A DNA stretch of 64,000 bases from Limnohabitans sp. Bal53. Its GTDB lineage: Bacteria > Pseudomonadota > Gammaproteobacteria > Burkholderiales > Burkholderiaceae_C. A program made the position numbers and the translations under genes. The notes below the pieces were generated by a model. That model was not told the DNA's origin. It saw only the letters and a list, made by a program, of their open reading frames with translations, and ran no database searches. Position 1 is the first letter of the stretch; every line of letters begins with the position of its first letter. This document shows positions 7,554-15,632 of this stretch, in pieces. The DNA is taken from NCBI RefSeq assembly GCF_003063355.1, contig NZ_NESH01000002.1, positions 806,001-870,000 of the forward strand, given 5' to 3'.

Positions 7554-7677
7554 CACCCTTGAGGCACAGCGCTTGTTTTGTTCCGAGCCGACGTTTTGTT
7601 GACAGGGCCACACCCCGCCAACACTCGCCAGGCTTGCAAAACCGCACCACTTGCCCAAGCCATTGACCGGAGAAGCC

Positions 7678-7851
7678 ATGACACCCACTGCCCACCACTC
7701 GCCCGAAGCCACACGCCACTTTTTGGTGGCCATGTGCGCCAAAGCCAACAGCCAGTTGTCGGCCCAGGGATTGGCCGCAGCGCCGCATCTGGCTGTCGCG
7801 GCCCAAGCCAACCTGGACCTGGCCACGGTGCTGGATTTGCTGCGCGACTGA
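7678..7851 (+). CDS. Small protein of unknown function with sigma-54 promoter
   Basis: 57 residues from the ATG at 7678, with GGAG at 7669-7672. Composition is Ala/Leu/Asn/Gln-rich and mostly helical, with a single Cys and no signal or membrane segment. I do not recognise a family. The preceding -24/-12 promoter and position after the flagellin terminator point to co-regulation with the flagellum: possibly a small regulator, export adaptor or anti-sigma-like peptide. That role is inference from context only. Confidence 0.6.
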   Translation: MTPTAHHSPEATRHFLVAMCAKANSQLSAQGLAAAPHLAVAAQANLDLATVLDLLRD

Positions 7852-7954
7852 ACTCGTAAACGGCTTGCCCCTCCAACCCATATCCAAGCACTTGGCCAGC
7901 GTTGCCCATGGCAGACTGGCACAATCAAGAAATTCACCAAAAGCTGCAAACCCC

Positions 7955-8188
7955 ATGCGCCCCAGCCCACTGAACAAAGCCAAAAACAAGGATTGCAAAG
8001 TCTGCCGACGCATTCGGCAATTTTTGATCCTGGCCGCTGCATTGCTGGTCCTGATGTGGGCGCAGCCCGGTTGGCGTTTGCCGCCCGGCTTCGATTACAC
8101 GACCTTGGTGGGTGACTTGTTTTTGTGGGCCTTCTTGGCGCTGTTCGCCTTCAAGGCTTGGCAACACTACAAAGACCGAGACCGCTGA
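7955..8188 (+). CDS. Small two-helix membrane protein
   Basis: 77 residues from the ATG at 7955; a longer TTG-started reading from 7865 has no ribosome site. The N-terminus is basic with CKVC (CxxC), followed by two membrane segments (about residues 24-36 and 50-67) and a charged tail (HYKDRDR). Hypothetical; the type is often seen in Burkholderiales. Its stop overlaps the next start in TGATG, so it is coupled to the following small gene. Confidence 0.6.
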   Translation: MRPSPLNKAKNKDCKVCRRIRQFLILAAALLVLMWAQPGWRLPPGFDYTTLVGDLFLWAFLALFAFKAWQHYKDRDR

Positions 8189-8418
8189 TGCCTGCCATGA
8201 CCTCTGCCCCTACAACCACCGCCCCACCGCAACGTGGACCCAATTGCTGGGGCTGCCGTTTTTTTGGCGTGAGCCATATCCCGTCCAGCCCTTACGTCTG
8301 CCGGGCAATGGGTTTCCAAACCAAAACTCTGCCCTCGCTCGAAGTCTTGCGGGTGGATGGCCAGTTTTGCCGATCCTTTGAGGCCAAGGCCTCTGTCAGC
8401 GTATCTTCCAAACCATGA
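8188..8418 (+). CDS. Small cysteine-containing protein
   Basis: 76 residues from the ATG at 8188, overlapping the previous stop by one base. A Pro/Thr-rich N-terminus precedes CWGCRFFGVSH, then C-R-A-M-G-F and F-C-R-S-F: four cysteines in a CxxC-x(14-15)-C-x(20-23)-C pattern that suggests a small metal-binding fold. No family recognised. It overlaps the next gene by four bases (ATGA), so three genes 7955-9221 form a coupled operon. Confidence 0.6.
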   Translation: MPAMTSAPTTTAPPQRGPNCWGCRFFGVSHIPSSPYVCRAMGFQTKTLPSLEVLRVDGQFCRSFEAKASVSVSSKP

Positions 8419-9221
8419 ACCACCGCAGCCTTTGGCCCTTTGCCTTGTCGACTGGCTTGCTCTGGCTGGCCCTGCTGAGCCACGCTGTTGCCCAGACCCG
8501 CCCCACACCACCCGCAACGCCCCCCGCTTCGGCAATGCCCTCGGCGCTGACCAGCGGCGTGCCGGGGCAGCCGAACGACAATGTGCAGTCGGGCGTGGCC
8601 GCCTTGCAGCGTGGGCATTACGCGATTGCCATGCGCGCCTGGCGCGGCGATGCCGACAAGGGCAATGCCCTGGCCCAGAGCAATGTGGGGTATTTGCACG
8701 AACACGGCTTGGGTGTGCCCCAAAGCTACCCCGAGGCCATGGCCTGGTACCGCAAGGCCGCCGCGCAAAACCTGCCGCAGGCGCAGTTCAACATTGGCAC
8801 GCTTTACTTTTATGGCTACGGCGTGGAACGCAACCCGCGCGAAGGCGTGAACTGGTTCCGTCTGGCGGCCAAACAGAATCTGGCCGAGGGCCAGTACATG
8901 CTCGGCCTGGCTTACCACGAGGGCACGGGGGTAGCGGCCGACGCCACGCAGGCACTGGACTGGTTCGTCAAATCGGCCCTGATGGGCTACCCCGCCGCCC
9001 AGCTGATGGCGGGCATGGTGTATTTGTCGGGTGACGCAGGGCGCATCGAGGCCGACAAGGCCTATGTCTGGGCCGAGGTGGCCTACACCAACGGGGTGGT
9101 CGACGCCTCGCTGGTGCGCGACTACGCCTCTTACAAGATCAGCCGCAAGCAAATCGAGCAAGCCAAGGAAGCGGGCAAGCGCTGCATCCAGTCGCGCTAC
9201 AAAGATTGCCCGGCACGCTGA
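8415..9221 (+). CDS. Secreted Sel1-repeat (TPR-like) protein
   Basis: 268 residues. A signal peptide ends near VAQ (residue 27), followed by a Pro/Ala-rich linker. Residues about 60-205 hold four or more Sel1 repeats with the A-x-W-Y/F-x-K/R-A-A signature (AMAWYRKAA, GVNWFRLAA, ALDWFVKSA) and GYGV/GTGV turns. Sel1 proteins act as periplasmic or surface scaffolds; the partner is unknown. It overlaps the upstream gene by four bases. Family A repeats follow its stop. Confidence 0.85.
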   Translation: MNHRSLWPFALSTGLLWLALLSHAVAQTRPTPPATPPASAMPSALTSGVPGQPNDNVQSGVAALQRGHYAIAMRAWRGDADKGNALAQSNVGYLHEHGLGVPQSYPEAMAWYRKAAAQNLPQAQFNIGTLYFYGYGVERNPREGVNWFRLAAKQNLAEGQYMLGLAYHEGTGVAADATQALDWFVKSALMGYPAAQLMAGMVYLSGDAGRIEADKAYVWAEVAYTNGVVDASLVRDYASYKISRKQIEQAKEAGKRCIQSRYKDCPAR

Positions 9222-9235
9222 CTGGGCCAGGGAGT

Positions 9236-9676
9236 AATGGATTGCCGCGCTTCGCTCGCAATGACGCAGAGGGGTCACCACACCCCGTCCCCGTCATCAT
9301 CCCACACCTCCCCCGTCATCGCGAGGCACGAAGCGATCCATGGATTGCCACGCTTCGCTCGCAATGACGCAAAGGGGTCACCACGCCAATTCTGGTCACG
9401 TAACCTTTCCCCGTCATCCCACACCTCCCCCGTCATCGCGAGGCACGAAGCGATCCATGGATTGCCACGCTTCGCTCGCAATGACGCAAAGGGGTCACCA
9501 CGCCAATTCTGGTCACGTAACCTTTCCCCGTCATCCCACCCCTTTCCCGTCATCGCGAGGTACGAAGCGATCCATGGATTGCCGCGCTTCGCTCGCAATG
9601 ACGCAGAGGGGTCAGCACGCCAATTCTCGTCAACTGACCCCTTCCCCGTCATTGCGAGGTACGAAGCAATCCATCT
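9236..9676. repeat. Palindromic repeat family A, cluster 3 (tandem 117-bp units)
   Basis: Three near-identical units begin at 9314, 9431 and 9548, a period of 117 bp. Each holds the full palindrome (CGTCATCGCGAGG to CTCGCAATGACG) plus a conserved non-palindromic spacer containing AGGGGTCACCACGCC. Half units flank them at 9238 and 9648. The 615-bp gap 9222-9836 holds only this array and a promoter; reading frames through the array are artefacts of its codon pattern. Confidence 0.92.
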
Positions 9677-9788
9677 TCAGGGCAAGTGTCAATCTTTCGT
9701 CAAGGTCCCAAAGCGTCGGAACCCTGATTAGTCAAAATTAAAGTATTCATTTTTTAAAATAAAAACCACTTAAATTAGTTTTTAAATC

Positions 9789-9804
9789 TGGCACAAGGGT
9801 TGCT
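9789..9804 (+). promoter_or_regulatory. Sigma-54 promoter of the flagellar activator and fliEFGHIJ
   Basis: TGGCACAAGGGTTGCT is a consensus -24/-12 element with 10-bp GG-GC spacing, 32 bp before the GTG start of the activator gene. No other strong promoter is visible before fliJ, so the whole activator-fli block could be one sigma-54 transcript. Confidence 0.85.
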
Positions 9805-9836
9805 TTACATGTTCCATCTGAATGTGAGGCCACACC

Positions 9837-11309
9837 GTGAAGCCAACTCCTGCATCTGCCCCTCTGGCCCTTTGGCTGGACCCTGAAAAACCGCTGAGCC
9901 CCGAGCACAGCCAAGCCCTGCACACCAGCGGCTGGGCGGTGATGCCGGTGCACACGCTCGATACCCTGGTGTCGCACGCAGCCGATGCGGCCGTGGTGGT
10001 TTTGCACCTGAGCGTGGATGTGACCCGTTTGAAGGCCGTTCAGCAACTCCTGCAAGAAGCCGGCATGAACACTCCCGTGGTGGCACGGGTCGAGCGCCAA
10101 GAACTGGAGCTGGCCGTGGAAGCCAGCCAGGCGGGCGCCTTGGCCGTGTTGGCCGCTTGCGATACGCGCAGCGCCAGCTGGATGCGTTTGCACAGCCTGC
10201 TCAACCCCCACGCTGCCCGCACCAACACCCAACCCACACGCAACGTGGTCTTTGTGGACCCCGCCAGCCAGCACCTGCTGGCCCTGGCCCAAAAAGTGGC
10301 ACAAGCCGATGTGACGGCCTTGCTGGTGGGCCCCACTGGCTCGGGCAAAGAGGTGATGGCACGCGTACTGCACGAGGCCTCGGCCCGTGCACGCGGCCCC
10401 TTTGTGGCCCTGAACTGCGCGGCCATGCCGGAAAACCTGATCGAAGACATGCTGTTTGGCCACGACAAGGGCGCCTTCACGGGCGCACACCGTGACCAAA
10501 AAGGATTGTTTGAACAAGCCCAAGGCGGCACCCTGTTCTTGGACGAGATTGGCGAGATGCCCATGCACCTGCAAAGCAAGCTGCTGCGCGTGCTGCAAGA
10601 GCGCCAGCTGACCCGCCTGGGTGGCCAAAACGTGATTCAGTTGAACGTGCGCATTGTGGCTGCCACCAACAAGGACTTGAAGCAGGCCATCGCCGAGCGC
10701 GAGTTCCGCGAAGACCTCTACTACCGCATTGCCACCTTCCGCATGCGTTTGCTGCCTTTGTGCGAGCGCCCGGGCGACATCATTCCCTTGGCCATGCAAT
10801 GCCTGAGCCAGCACGACCACCAGGTCTGGCGCTTGCACCCGCAAGCACAGGCCATGCTGCTGCAATACCCCTGGCCCGGCAATGTGCGCGAGCTGGAAAA
10901 CGTGATGCGCCGCGCCATGGTGCTGTGCACCGACCACCATGTCACGCCCGCGCACCTGATGTTTGACGACTGGTTGACCCAAGCAGCGCCCGCTGCAGCT
11001 GTGCAGCCTCAAGCTGCTGACGCCGTGGCCGCTGACCAGCCCGGCATGCCCGCTGCGGATGAAACCCGCTGGGTGCCTACCCACTCCGATCAGCAGACAC
11101 AAGCACCTTACCAAGTGCCCCCCAGCGTTGCACCAGCCGATTTGCAAAGCGCCGTGCGCCTGAACGAACACCAGGTGATCATGGCCACACTGGCCAGCAC
11201 CCCCAGCAAAACCGAAGCGGCCAAACGCCTGGGCATCAGCCCGCGCACGCTGCGCTACAAGATGGCCCAGTTGCGTGAGCACGGCTTGGCCATGGCGGCG
11301 GCTTGCTGA
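9837..11309 (+). CDS. Sigma-54-dependent flagellar activator (FlrC/FleR position, degenerate receiver)
   Basis: 490 residues; GTG start with GAGG 7 bp upstream. The AAA+ domain is complete: Walker A GPTGSGKE (165-172), GAFTGA sigma-54 contact loop (212-217), Walker B GTLFLDEI (231-238), and a Fis-type HTH at the C-terminus (KTEAAKRLGISPRTLRYKM). Residues 1-120 resemble a receiver fold, but the phosphoacceptor strand reads VVVLHLSVD, without the usual Asp at that position, so activation may not need a kinase. No sensor kinase gene is adjacent. Position directly before fliE equals flrC in Vibrio. FleQ-like is an alternative name. Confidence 0.85.
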   Translation: MKPTPASAPLALWLDPEKPLSPEHSQALHTSGWAVMPVHTLDTLVSHAADAAVVVLHLSVDVTRLKAVQQLLQEAGMNTPVVARVERQELELAVEASQAGALAVLAACDTRSASWMRLHSLLNPHAARTNTQPTRNVVFVDPASQHLLALAQKVAQADVTALLVGPTGSGKEVMARVLHEASARARGPFVALNCAAMPENLIEDMLFGHDKGAFTGAHRDQKGLFEQAQGGTLFLDEIGEMPMHLQSKLLRVLQERQLTRLGGQNVIQLNVRIVAATNKDLKQAIAEREFREDLYYRIATFRMRLLPLCERPGDIIPLAMQCLSQHDHQVWRLHPQAQAMLLQYPWPGNVRELENVMRRAMVLCTDHHVTPAHLMFDDWLTQAAPAAAVQPQAADAVAADQPGMPAADETRWVPTHSDQQTQAPYQVPPSVAPADLQSAVRLNEHQVIMATLASTPSKTEAAKRLGISPRTLRYKMAQLREHGLAMAAAC

Positions 11310-11320
11310 AGGAGACTTCG

Positions 11321-11668
11321 ATGATTGACAAAGCCATTTCCCCCGCCAACATCCAGTCGATGCTGCAAACTCTGCGCAGCCACCAGGCTCAAGCCTCGGG
11401 CCTGCCAGGCGCAGAGCAACTCAAAGGCCTCACCCCAGAAGTTGGCAAGACCAACTTTGGCGAATTCGTCTCCGGCGCCCTCAGCCAGGTCAACCAGGTG
11501 CAGGTGCAGTCTTCCGAGATGCGTGCGGCTTTTGACCGGGGAGAGAACGTTGCCCTGACCGATGTGGTGCTGGGGATGCAGAAATCCTCTTTGGCCTTTG
11601 AAGCGACCTTGCAGGTCCGCAACAAGGTGCTCAAGGCGTACGAAGACATTTTGAACATGCCGGTCTGA
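11321..11668 (+). CDS. fliE: Flagellar hook-basal body protein FliE
   Basis: 115 residues from the ATG at 11321, chosen for AAGGAG 6 bp upstream over an in-frame TTG at 11303. The C-terminal half matches FliE (FGEFVSGALSQVNQVQ, then VLGMQKSSLAFEATLQVRNK and AYEDILNMPV). FliE joins the MS ring to the proximal rod and is an early export substrate. It starts 11 bp after the activator stop. Confidence 0.95.
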   Translation: MIDKAISPANIQSMLQTLRSHQAQASGLPGAEQLKGLTPEVGKTNFGEFVSGALSQVNQVQVQSSEMRAAFDRGENVALTDVVLGMQKSSLAFEATLQVRNKVLKAYEDILNMPV

Positions 11669-11689
11669 ACGACATAAAGAGAACACACC

Positions 11690-13549
11690 ATGGCCACAGC
11701 GACCGCAACAATGAACAACGGCATGATGACCGTCCCTGGCAATTCGGGGGCCGTCTCGGCACCTGCGCCTGCACCCAATGGCAGCATGGCCCTGACCACC
11801 GCGCCTGGTGGTGACGGCACTGCCGCTCCCGGCACCGGTTTGAGCCCCTGGCAAACCATTGGCATTTCGGACACCTTCACCAGAGTGCTCAACCAACCTT
11901 CGGTGCGCCGTGTATTGCCTCTGATCGTGATGCTGGTGGTGCTGGTGCTGTTTGCATTGACCTATGCCTGGATGTCGGTCACGCCCCACCGCCCGGTCAT
12001 GCCTGGCCTGCAAGAGGCCGACCAGCAAGCGGCTTACGAATCACTCAAAACCGCCGACTTCAAACCCAAGATCGACCCGGCCACGGGCCAACTCACGGTG
12101 CCCAGCGACCGCTTCCATGAGGCGCGCATTTTTCTGGCTTCGCAAGGCTTGCCCAAAGCCGGAGCTACAGGTTTGGACGGTTTGAAAGACCAGTCGTCCA
12201 TGACCACCAGCCAATTCATGGAGCAGGTCAAAGTGAACGCCGCCATGGAGCAGGAGTTGGCGCGTTCCATCATGCAAATTGGCAGCGTGCAAAGTGCCCG
12301 TGTGCACCTGGCCACCCCCAAGCAAAGTGTGTTCGTGCGTGACCGCACCCCACCCAAAGCCTCTGTGGTGCTGGCCCCCTACCCTGGCCGCGCCGTGTCG
12401 GCCTCGCAGGTGCAGGCCATCGTGCACTTGGTGTCCTCCAGCGTGCCCTACCTCACGCCTGACCACGTCACGGTGGTGGACAACGTGGGCAAACTGATGA
12501 CCGAGTCGGCCACCGAACAAAAACTGGGCCTGACCTCGGCCCAAGAGCAGCACAAGCAGCAAATGGAAGAGGTTTACCGCACCCGGATCATGCAGATCCT
12601 CTCGCCCATGGTGGGCGAGGCCAATGTGCGCTCGCAGGTGAACCTGTCACTGGACTTCACCCAATCCGAGAGCACCACCGAAGACTTTGACAACCGCGAC
12701 AAAGGCCCCCGCACCCGCTCCGAGGTGCTGGCCGAAGACCGCGCTGCCATCCGATCAGCCGAAGGCATCCCCGGGTCCTTGGCCAATACGCCACCGCCCA
12801 CGCCAACCACGTCCAACGCCACAACAGTAGACCCCAACAAGGGCCAATCCGAGTCAAACAGCACACTGAGCAGCCGCTCAACACGCAACTTCGAGCTCGA
12901 CCGCACGGTGCGCCATGTGCGCAATGCCAGTGGTGGCGTGATGAAGGTCAGTGTGGCCGTGATCGTGAACGAGCGCCCAGCGCCAGCGCCCGCCGAAGGC
13001 GCGGCCGTGGACCCTAATGCGCCCAAGAGCGTGCCCTACACACCACAAGAGCTCGAGCAGATGCAACAAGTGGTGCGTGGCGTGGTGGGCTTTGACCCAG
13101 CCCGAGGCGACAACGTGACCGTGGTGCCGGCACGCTTTGAAGCGCCCGCTCCTTTGGAGACCATGCCTTGGTACCTCGAAAACACCGTGCAATCGGCCCT
13201 CTCCAGCGCCCTGATTGCCATCAGCTTCATCGTGTTCATGATGATTGTGGTGCGCCCCATCATGCGCAGCATCACCGCTGCCAAGGCCCAGGCCGAGGAA
13301 GAAAAAGCCAAAGCCGCCATGGCGGACGGCGAGCTCAGCGCCGAAGACATGCGCATGATCCAGATTGGCGAGGGCGAGAGCTTGGAAGAAATCAAGGCCA
13401 AGCTCAAACCCAAGAAGTCGAGCATCAGCATCGACATGCTGGACACAGCCAACACCTACGACGACAAAGTGGCCCTCATCCGCATGCTGGTGGCCGAAGA
13501 CTCAGGCCGCGTGGCCAACGTGCTCAAGGGCATGATCAAGGTCTCTTGA
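11690..13549 (+). CDS. fliF: Flagellar MS-ring protein FliF
   Basis: 619 residues. An Ala/Thr/Gly-rich cytoplasmic N-terminal extension of about 55 residues precedes the first membrane helix (75-95); the second is at about 497-521. Between them lie the YscJ/FliF ring-building domains (GLDGLKDQSSMTTSQF, ARVHLATPKQSVF, ASVVLAPYPGR) and a Pro/Thr/Asn-rich variable loop (about 370-400). The cytoplasmic tail ends with VANVLKGMIKVS, the FliG-binding end. The N-terminal extension is longer than in enteric FliF. Confidence 0.95.
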   Translation: MATATATMNNGMMTVPGNSGAVSAPAPAPNGSMALTTAPGGDGTAAPGTGLSPWQTIGISDTFTRVLNQPSVRRVLPLIVMLVVLVLFALTYAWMSVTPHRPVMPGLQEADQQAAYESLKTADFKPKIDPATGQLTVPSDRFHEARIFLASQGLPKAGATGLDGLKDQSSMTTSQFMEQVKVNAAMEQELARSIMQIGSVQSARVHLATPKQSVFVRDRTPPKASVVLAPYPGRAVSASQVQAIVHLVSSSVPYLTPDHVTVVDNVGKLMTESATEQKLGLTSAQEQHKQQMEEVYRTRIMQILSPMVGEANVRSQVNLSLDFTQSESTTEDFDNRDKGPRTRSEVLAEDRAAIRSAEGIPGSLANTPPPTPTTSNATTVDPNKGQSESNSTLSSRSTRNFELDRTVRHVRNASGGVMKVSVAVIVNERPAPAPAEGAAVDPNAPKSVPYTPQELEQMQQVVRGVVGFDPARGDNVTVVPARFEAPAPLETMPWYLENTVQSALSSALIAISFIVFMMIVVRPIMRSITAAKAQAEEEKAKAAMADGELSAEDMRMIQIGEGESLEEIKAKLKPKKSSISIDMLDTANTYDDKVALIRMLVAEDSGRVANVLKGMIKVS

Positions 13550-13570
13550 CCGACGCAAGGAACAACAAAA

Positions 13571-14701
13571 ATGGCCACGAAAAAAGACACCGACAAAGAC
13601 GCCAAAGGCAAGGATGCCAAAGGTAAGGACGGCAAGGACACCAAGGTGGTGGCATCCGCCACGGGTGACGCGCCGATTGTGATCACAGAAGAGCTGCAAG
13701 AAGAGCTGGACGCCCTGACAGGAGCGCAGCGTGCGGCAGTGCTGATGCTGTTGCTCGGTGAGCAGCAAGCGGCCGAAATCATCCGGTTCCTGAACCCGAA
13801 AGAGGTGCAGTCGCTGGGCGGCGCCATGGTGTCGGTGGCCGACTTGTCGCAAGAGGCGGTGAACATCGTGCTCGACGAATTTGTGGCCACGCTCAAAAAG
13901 CAAACCAGCCTGGGCCTGGGCACGGGCGACTATGTCGAAAAGGTCATGAAACGCGCTTTGGGCGACGACAAGGCGTCGTCGGTGCTCAGCCGCATCATGC
14001 CGGGCCAAGGCAGCAAGGGCTTGGAAATCCTCAAGTGGATGGATGCCCGCTCGATTGCCGACATGATCCGCAACGAACACCCGCAGGTCACCGCCATCAT
14101 TTTGTCGGTGCTCGAATACGACGTGGCGGCCGATGTGCTGAACTTCCTCTCACCCGAGTCGCGCCCCGAAATTTTGCAGCGCATTGCGAGCCTGGAGACG
14201 GTGCAACCGTCGGCCATGGAAGAGCTCGAATCGATCATGAAGAAACAGTTCGCCAGCAACTCCTCGGCCAAGTCGTCGAGCTTTGGTGGCGTCAAGGCGG
14301 CGGCCAAGATCATGAACTTTGTCAAGGTCGATCTGGAGTCCTCCATCATGGGCGGCCTGTCGCAGCTCGACCCCGAGTTGATGATGAAGATCCAGGACAA
14401 CATGTTCACCTTCGAAAACTTGGTGGGTGTGGACAACCGCGGCATCCAGGTGCTGATGCGCAACGTGGAGCCGGACATGCTGATGACGGCCTTGAAGGGC
14501 GCACCCGAGTTCGTCAAGGAAAAGTTCTTCGGCAACATGTCGGCGCGTGCGCGGGTCATGTTCATCGACGAGATGGAGGGCAAAGGCCCCCTGCGCATCA
14601 CCGATGTGGAAGACGCGCAAAAGACCATCATGCGTCTGGCACGCAAGTTGTCGGATGCGGGCGAGCTGGTGCTGGCGGGCCGAGGAGACGACTTTGTCTG
14701 A
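13571..14701 (+). CDS. fliG: Flagellar motor switch protein FliG
   Basis: 376 residues. All three FliG domains are present: the FliF-binding N-terminus (LTGAQRAAVLMLLLGE), the middle domain with NEHPQVTAIILS (EHPQ motif), and the C-terminal torque domain with conserved charged residues in MFIDEMEGKGPLRITDVEDAQK-type sequence. Unusual is a roughly 25-residue N-terminal tail of DAKGKD-type repeats ahead of the domain, very hydrophilic and low in complexity. It lies 21 bp after fliF and overlaps fliH by 8 bp. Confidence 0.96.
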   Translation: MATKKDTDKDAKGKDAKGKDGKDTKVVASATGDAPIVITEELQEELDALTGAQRAAVLMLLLGEQQAAEIIRFLNPKEVQSLGGAMVSVADLSQEAVNIVLDEFVATLKKQTSLGLGTGDYVEKVMKRALGDDKASSVLSRIMPGQGSKGLEILKWMDARSIADMIRNEHPQVTAIILSVLEYDVAADVLNFLSPESRPEILQRIASLETVQPSAMEELESIMKKQFASNSSAKSSSFGGVKAAAKIMNFVKVDLESSIMGGLSQLDPELMMKIQDNMFTFENLVGVDNRGIQVLMRNVEPDMLMTALKGAPEFVKEKFFGNMSARARVMFIDEMEGKGPLRITDVEDAQKTIMRLARKLSDAGELVLAGRGDDFV

Positions 14702-15632
14702 AGCCCAAGCCAACACTGGTGGCTGGAGCGCCAACCCTTTGCTCAATGGCAAAAGCCAGGCCCCCAGTTTTTTGCGCACCCAGTGGGACGAAGCCAAGGT
14801 GCGCTCATTTGGCCCCTGGCGCGTGGCCGATCGCACCGAGCCGACCGACGCCCTGACCTTGCCCGAGCCTTTGCCCAGCGCCAAGCTGACCGACGAGGAG
14901 GCTGCGCCATCCGACGAGCCCATCAGCGACACACCGCAGCCGGCGCCAGCTGAAGACACGCTGGTCTCCGAATCCGCCCTGACCGCTTTGCGCGTGGCGG
15001 CCTACCAGCAAGGTCTGGCCGACGGCCAAGCCCAGATGCGTGAGCAACTGAGCGCCGAGCTGGACGCCGAACGCGCCAAAGAGCGCGAGCTGATCCGTCA
15101 CTTGGGCATTGAGCTGCGCAGCATCAGCCAAGACCCGCAGCGCTTTTTTGAGCCGCTCAAACGCTTGTCCTTGCACCTGGCCGAGCAGCTGGTGCGCGCC
15201 GAGCTGCAAATATCAGGGCAAGCCATCAGCGGTTTGATCCAGTCGTGCATTCAGCAACTGGACCACCCGGCGCAACCCATCAAGGTCAGCCTGAACCCCC
15301 AAGACATGAAGCGCCTGCAGGCCATGGGCGAGGCCGTCACGGCCCACCTGGAGCTGGAGGCCGACCCCCTGCTGCGTCCAGGCAGCGTGCGTGTGCGTGT
15401 GCAAGACAGCGTGGTGCAAGACCTGATCGAACACCGCCTGGAGCCGCTGGCGCGTCGCCTGCTGCCCCAGCCCGAGGCCTGGATGCAAAGCTCCAGCCTG
15501 GTACAAGACAAAGTCGACGCCATGCCCGAGAGCACACCCAAGCGCGACTGGGACCGGCAGGTGATTGACGTGCAAGACACCGATGTCAAAGCCACGGACG
15601 CCAACGCGCCCGACGAGGACATGTCCGCATGA
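14694..15632 (+). CDS. fliH: Flagellar export stator protein FliH
   Basis: 312 residues from a TTG start at 14694, chosen because GAGGAG (14682-14687) lies 6 bp upstream and protein-like sequence (LSEAQANTGG) begins there; an in-frame ATG at 14547 lies deep in fliG. An acidic Pro-rich N-terminal region precedes the helical stretch YQQGLADGQAQMREQL (FliH/YscL GxxxG-type helix) and the C-terminal FliI-binding domain (AEQLVRAELQISG). It overlaps fliG by 8 bp and fliI by 4 bp. The last 60 residues (many Asp) are a variable tail. Confidence 0.9.
   Translation: MSEAQANTGGWSANPLLNGKSQAPSFLRTQWDEAKVRSFGPWRVADRTEPTDALTLPEPLPSAKLTDEEAAPSDEPISDTPQPAPAEDTLVSESALTALRVAAYQQGLADGQAQMREQLSAELDAERAKERELIRHLGIELRSISQDPQRFFEPLKRLSLHLAEQLVRAELQISGQAISGLIQSCIQQLDHPAQPIKVSLNPQDMKRLQAMGEAVTAHLELEADPLLRPGSVRVRVQDSVVQDLIEHRLEPLARRLLPQPEAWMQSSSLVQDKVDAMPESTPKRDWDRQVIDVQDTDVKATDANAPDEDMSA

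Noticed and set aside
9314-9664. Possible CRISPR array (three equally spaced repeats)
   Set aside because: Spacers are nearly identical between units, the repeat is a long palindrome of about 56 bp, and no cas genes are present.
9237-9731. 164-residue open frame through tandem repeats (SRGTKRSMDCHASLAMTQRG-type peptides)
   Set aside because: It is translation of repeat family A; similar frames arise in every array and on both strands. No ribosome site or domain.
9747-11282. 511-residue minus-strand frame
   Set aside because: Antisense shadow of the sigma-54 activator with complete AAA+ motifs on the plus strand.
14547-14693. N-terminal extension of fliH into fliG
   Set aside because: The added 49 residues are out-of-frame fliG sequence; a TTG with GAGGAG at 14694 is a better start.
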